DNA of 64,000 nt, taken from NCBI GenBank assembly GCA_933228675.1, contig OW121740.1:128357799-128421798 (forward strand), written 5' to 3'. Positions within the stretch are counted from its first letter, which is position 1; each line of letters opens with the position of its first letter. Under the pieces are notes generated by a model that saw only the letters and a program-made list of their open reading frames with translations, made no database searches and was not told the DNA's origin. Source of the DNA: Stomorhina lunata. Its lineage: Eukaryota > Arthropoda > Insecta > Diptera > Rhiniidae. A program made the position numbers and the translations under genes. Below, piece after piece: positions 63,239 to 64,000 of the stretch.

Positions 63239-64000
63239 TTTGGGGCGCGGTAATTGTTATAGGGTTTACAAATCTTTTAAGCTATACTTAAATAAACCAG
63301 CCAACGACTGAACAATTTCTATAGTCATTTTCCGCAGATTTTTAATGTTCTATTTGTATAAGAATGAAATCTAAATCGTTGACCATAACGGCTTGTACTC
63401 TAATTTTTGTTCGTTGTTTTTTTTTGCAGATTCTACTGCTACTTCTGTTGTTTGTTAGATTCTTTGCGTAAATTTCATAGACATTATTCCTTTGATTTCT
63501 TAAATTTTTTGTTACAGATTTTGGAACGCAATTGAAGCTAAAGAAAGAAAAACAAACGGAAAAATGTAACAGCTGCACATGTGCTGAAGATTTTTAGACA
63601 ATTGCTTTCTTTCTTAGCTTCTATTTGGAAAAGCTGACTGGCTGCATATTTAGTCTTCCTGCGTTTTCTTTTTTTTTTTTGCTTAAAGTTGACCACTAAT
63701 GATAACGATTTGTTTTGCAATCTTAACAATCCAATTTTGAAAAAATATAAAGAACTAAAACAGCTAACCAAGCAGCTATCAACGGCAGAAAAAAAAACGT
63801 TTCACTCAAATTGCCATGAAAATGTCTTTATTTGTAAGCAAAAATCTCAGCATGTGTGTTATTAAAACATTTGTGGCCAAATTAAAATTCTAACCGAATT
63901 TATATCATTGCAAATTCTTTGAGTTTCCAGACTCTTTCTTTACTCCCCTTCATTGGGAGTCTCTTGGCTGGAGTTTAGCTTTAGACGTTTTTAGAATTTG
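63239..64000. other. Unassigned sequence at right edge, probable Atg16 intron
   Basis: AT-rich DNA with slightly more complex composition than the arrays. Minus-strand frames 63342-63771 have no recognisable motif or WD40/coiled-coil character. The missing Atg16 5' exons are not seen here. Confidence 0.45.

Noticed and set aside
43179..64000. Searched for the upstream Atg16 WD40 and coiled-coil exons
   Set aside because: No minus-strand segment with the expected VRWSP / ADRKVKLWD / SRVWT-type motifs and splice sites was found by eye.

Overview
The window looks like nuclear DNA from a higher fly (Diptera, probably a calyptrate or Drosophila-like species). It is extremely AT-rich. The one clear gene is interrupted by introns and matches the C-terminal WD40 propeller of the autophagy protein Atg16. 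Several dispersed repeats carry the (GTCY)n-type core of dipteran mini-me/DINE-like elements. There is no bacterial-style gene organisation: almost all short open frames lie inside tandem repeats or decayed transposons.

The gene: four minus-strand exons (43178-42878, 42812-42728, 42537-42394, 38663-38570) join in frame into a 207-residue C-terminal piece of Atg16, ending at a TAG stop at 38570-38572. The upstream exons (rest of the propeller, coiled coil, Atg5-binding region) are not recognisable before the right edge. The 20.8 kb from 43179 to 64000 is therefore probably one or more huge Atg16 introns. The last intron (3.73 kb) holds a mini-me-like element and a 35-bp satellite.

Tandem repeats dominate. 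Arrays lie at about 1-1780, 3500-6370, 8230-11000, 18510-18835, 34940-37890, 43490-44580, 45838-48070, 50016-52955, 54240-55920, 57480-58820, 59930-60797 and 61029-63238. Periods are 22/23, 28, 29, 30 or 31 bp. Nearly all are built from A/T blocks around TATAG (usually the palindrome CTATAG), so they look like one satellite superfamily that has diversified locally. A separate, GC-richer 35-bp satellite with CGATCG occupies 39580-41700.

Decayed mobile elements fill much of 12.4-34 kb. There are two minus-strand transposase remnants (12480-12870 and 17620-18260) that look like the two parts of one DDE transposase, a mariner-like remnant (14380-14590), four mini-me-like copies, and a family with GTATGGGAGCTATGG modules (26758-28530, with a fragment at 12930-13240). 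There are also several foldback or MITE-like elements with terminal inverted repeats (20061-20877, 20941-22258, 24206-24913, 25357-26178, 31999-33022). The most striking is a three-level nest of inverted-repeat elements, 28526-30377 containing 29318-29878 containing 29489-29718.

Remaining stretches are AT-rich, apparently non-coding intergenic or intronic DNA in which I recognise nothing. I found no rRNA, tRNA or CRISPR. Coordinates of repeat edges are approximate except where motif positions are given.
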